Source: an uncultured Bacillota bacterium (GTDB lineage Bacteria; Bacillota; Clostridia; Oscillospirales; Oscillospiraceae). From it: 15,305 nt of DNA. This document shows positions 14,389 to 15,305 of the stretch, in pieces. Below the pieces are notes generated by a model, which did not search any database, was not told where the DNA came from, and saw only the letters and a list, made by a program, of their open reading frames with translations. Position 1 is the stretch's first letter. Each line of letters opens with the position of its first letter. A program made the translations under genes and the position numbers. The DNA is taken from NCBI GenBank assembly GCA_947383275.1, contig CANDCW010000064.1, positions 1 through 15,305 on the forward strand. Direction: 5' to 3'.

Positions 14389-14415
14389 CATTTCATCAAA
14401 CAGGAGGAAACCAAC

Positions 14416-15129
14416 ATGGCATACCGGAAAATATATTTTCGCATCCATACCGAGTGCTACAGCTCCGGCTGGTCGAGCGACACAGACAGGGCCGCATTCA
14501 AAGAGGAAAGCCGCCGCCTGTTCCAAGAGTTAGGGTGGACAGTCAAGCTGGGCTGCAATGGCGGCTGCGACACTGTAAGCAAGGACCGGCAGGATCTCTA
14601 TCTTCACCCCAGCAGTTTCAGCGGGGTGATGGACGAAGCCAACACTGAGGCCCTGCAAGAGAAGCTGACGCAAGCACGAACCTTCTACTGCTACCACATC
14701 GACCGCTATGAAGAATACCGGGACCTGAGCGACGAGGGATACCGGGCGGAGCTGGAGACAAAACGGGATGAAATTATAGCCTACATTCTAAAGCGATGCC
14801 GAACAAAACGCAGCAATCTCTACATTGTAGACCCCATTGCCGCCCACGTTGCGGAACACTTTAAGGTACACCGTCTGTGTGACAGACATGGGAACAATAA
14901 GATCGGGAATCAATTCGTGTCTGAGCTTATGGACGAATTACTCCAAAAGGGCTGGCTGGTCTCAGGCAAAATGACCCACGGCGATGGCATTCGCACCGCT
15001 ACCAACAAGGAACGGGGCATTGCCCGTCAGCCTGCGGCACAGGTCGATAGGCAAATCACCATAAGGAGCCAGGAAAACGGCGCTCCCCCAAAGAAAAAAG
15101 GAAGAAAACCGTCCGCCCCCAGTCTGTAG
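14416..15129 (+). CDS. Hypothetical protein, 237 residues, accessory type
   Basis: I do not recognise this protein. The start ATG lies 8 nt after AGGAGG (14402-14407). The N-terminus MAYRKIYFRIHTECYSSGWS has a beta-strand pattern, followed by an amphipathic FKEESRRLFQELGWTV helix and a KLGCNGGCDTVSKDRQDLYLHP segment with two close Cys residues. The middle is charged and helical (about 75-125); residues about 130-185 (HVAEHFKVHRLCDRHGNNKI and FVSELMDELLQKGWLVSG) could form a winged-helix-like unit. The tail is basic and rich in Pro and Lys (PPKKKGRKPSAPS), as in nucleic-acid-binding proteins. There is no signal peptide or membrane span. Terminators flank it on both sides and the surroundings are richer in A+T, which suggests a mobile-element or genomic-island gene. 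Confidence 0.75.
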   Translation: MAYRKIYFRIHTECYSSGWSSDTDRAAFKEESRRLFQELGWTVKLGCNGGCDTVSKDRQDLYLHPSSFSGVMDEANTEALQEKLTQARTFYCYHIDRYEEYRDLSDEGYRAELETKRDEIIAYILKRCRTKRSNLYIVDPIAAHVAEHFKVHRLCDRHGNNKIGNQFVSELMDELLQKGWLVSGKMTHGDGIRTATNKERGIARQPAAQVDRQITIRSQENGAPPKKKGRKPSAPSL

Positions 15130-15158
15130 GACGTCCGCAGACCGTGGGCGGCTTTTTT
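15113..15158 (+). terminator. Terminator of the 237-aa protein gene
   Basis: CCGCCC (15113-15118) pairs with GGGCGG (15146-15151), with inner GTCTG/CAGAC pairing, followed by a T6 run (15153-15158). The stop codon TAG of the gene lies in the loop, so the stem begins inside the coding region. Beyond it, 15160-15305 holds nothing I can call as a gene. Confidence 0.85.
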
Positions 15159-15305
15159 CGTTTTCCAGGCTGTTCACATTGGTGCTTATGCTTCGTTTGT
15201 CTCTCAATCGTTGGTGGTTGTGGTAATAGCTTTCACCATGCCTTTCAGCTATACTATTACTCCCGAATTAGAACATAGGAAATCTGGCTATGTTGAAAGA
15301 AAGCG

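Noticed and set aside
14242..14415. An earlier start for the 237-aa protein.
   Set aside because: The extension would cross the T-arm-like relic and the leader hairpin; AGGAGG is placed before the ATG at 14416.

Overview
The window looks like a chromosomal stretch from a GC-rich, gut-type Firmicute in class Clostridia, of the Oscillospiraceae/Ruminococcaceae kind. The signs are strong AGGAGG ribosome sites, sigma-A promoters, a T-box riboswitch, 'SHNMRTP'-type histidine kinase boxes and a clostridial amidase. I cannot name a genus from sequence alone. Most of the window is host-like housekeeping and transport DNA. The last 1.2 kb, after a tRNA, is richer in A+T and looks like an accessory insertion.

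Left part, minus strand (1-4030). A strong promoter (TTGACA-16-TAGAAT) drives an alanine-specific T-box leader. It is followed by a PhzF-family protein, a small DUF3887-like lipoprotein translationally coupled to it, and the 5' end of alaS (cut by the window edge). The specifier GCC and the UGGU bulge both fit tRNA-Ala, so the whole operon should respond to uncharged tRNA-Ala. Just upstream on the same strand is a large soluble hybrid histidine kinase (PAS, HisKA, HATPase, receiver) with its own promoter.

Centre, plus strand (4250-9288). A complete branched-chain amino-acid type ABC transporter operon: lipoprotein binding protein, two permeases and two ATPases. The promoter carries an inverted repeat in its spacer, and the upstream region holds paired operator-like dyads. 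Two long perfect hairpins without U-tracts separate the binding-protein gene from the permease genes, and a clear terminator closes the operon.

Right-centre (9292-12526). A voltage-sensor potassium channel with two tandem RCK-C-like cytoplasmic domains, then an unsecreted N-acetylmuramoyl-L-alanine amidase on the plus strand. Facing them is a minus-strand gene for a stand-alone N-terminal half of PTS enzyme I. Convergent terminators lie between the amidase and the enzyme I-like gene. The latter is divergent from a PLP aminotransferase, with well-formed promoters for both in the shared region.

Right end (13735-15305). The aminotransferase is followed by a decayed piece of a sigma-70 family gene, then tRNA-Arg(ACG) with its own promoter and terminator. 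Beyond the tRNA are a tRNA T-arm-like relic, an 18-bp palindrome, and an unrecognised 237-residue protein gene flanked by intrinsic terminators on both sides. No CRISPR array, transposase or integrase is visible, and I see no convincing case for a wholly new multi-gene system. The best leads are the alanine T-box-phzF-alaS operon, the half-length enzyme I, the paired dyads and the liv intercistronic hairpins.
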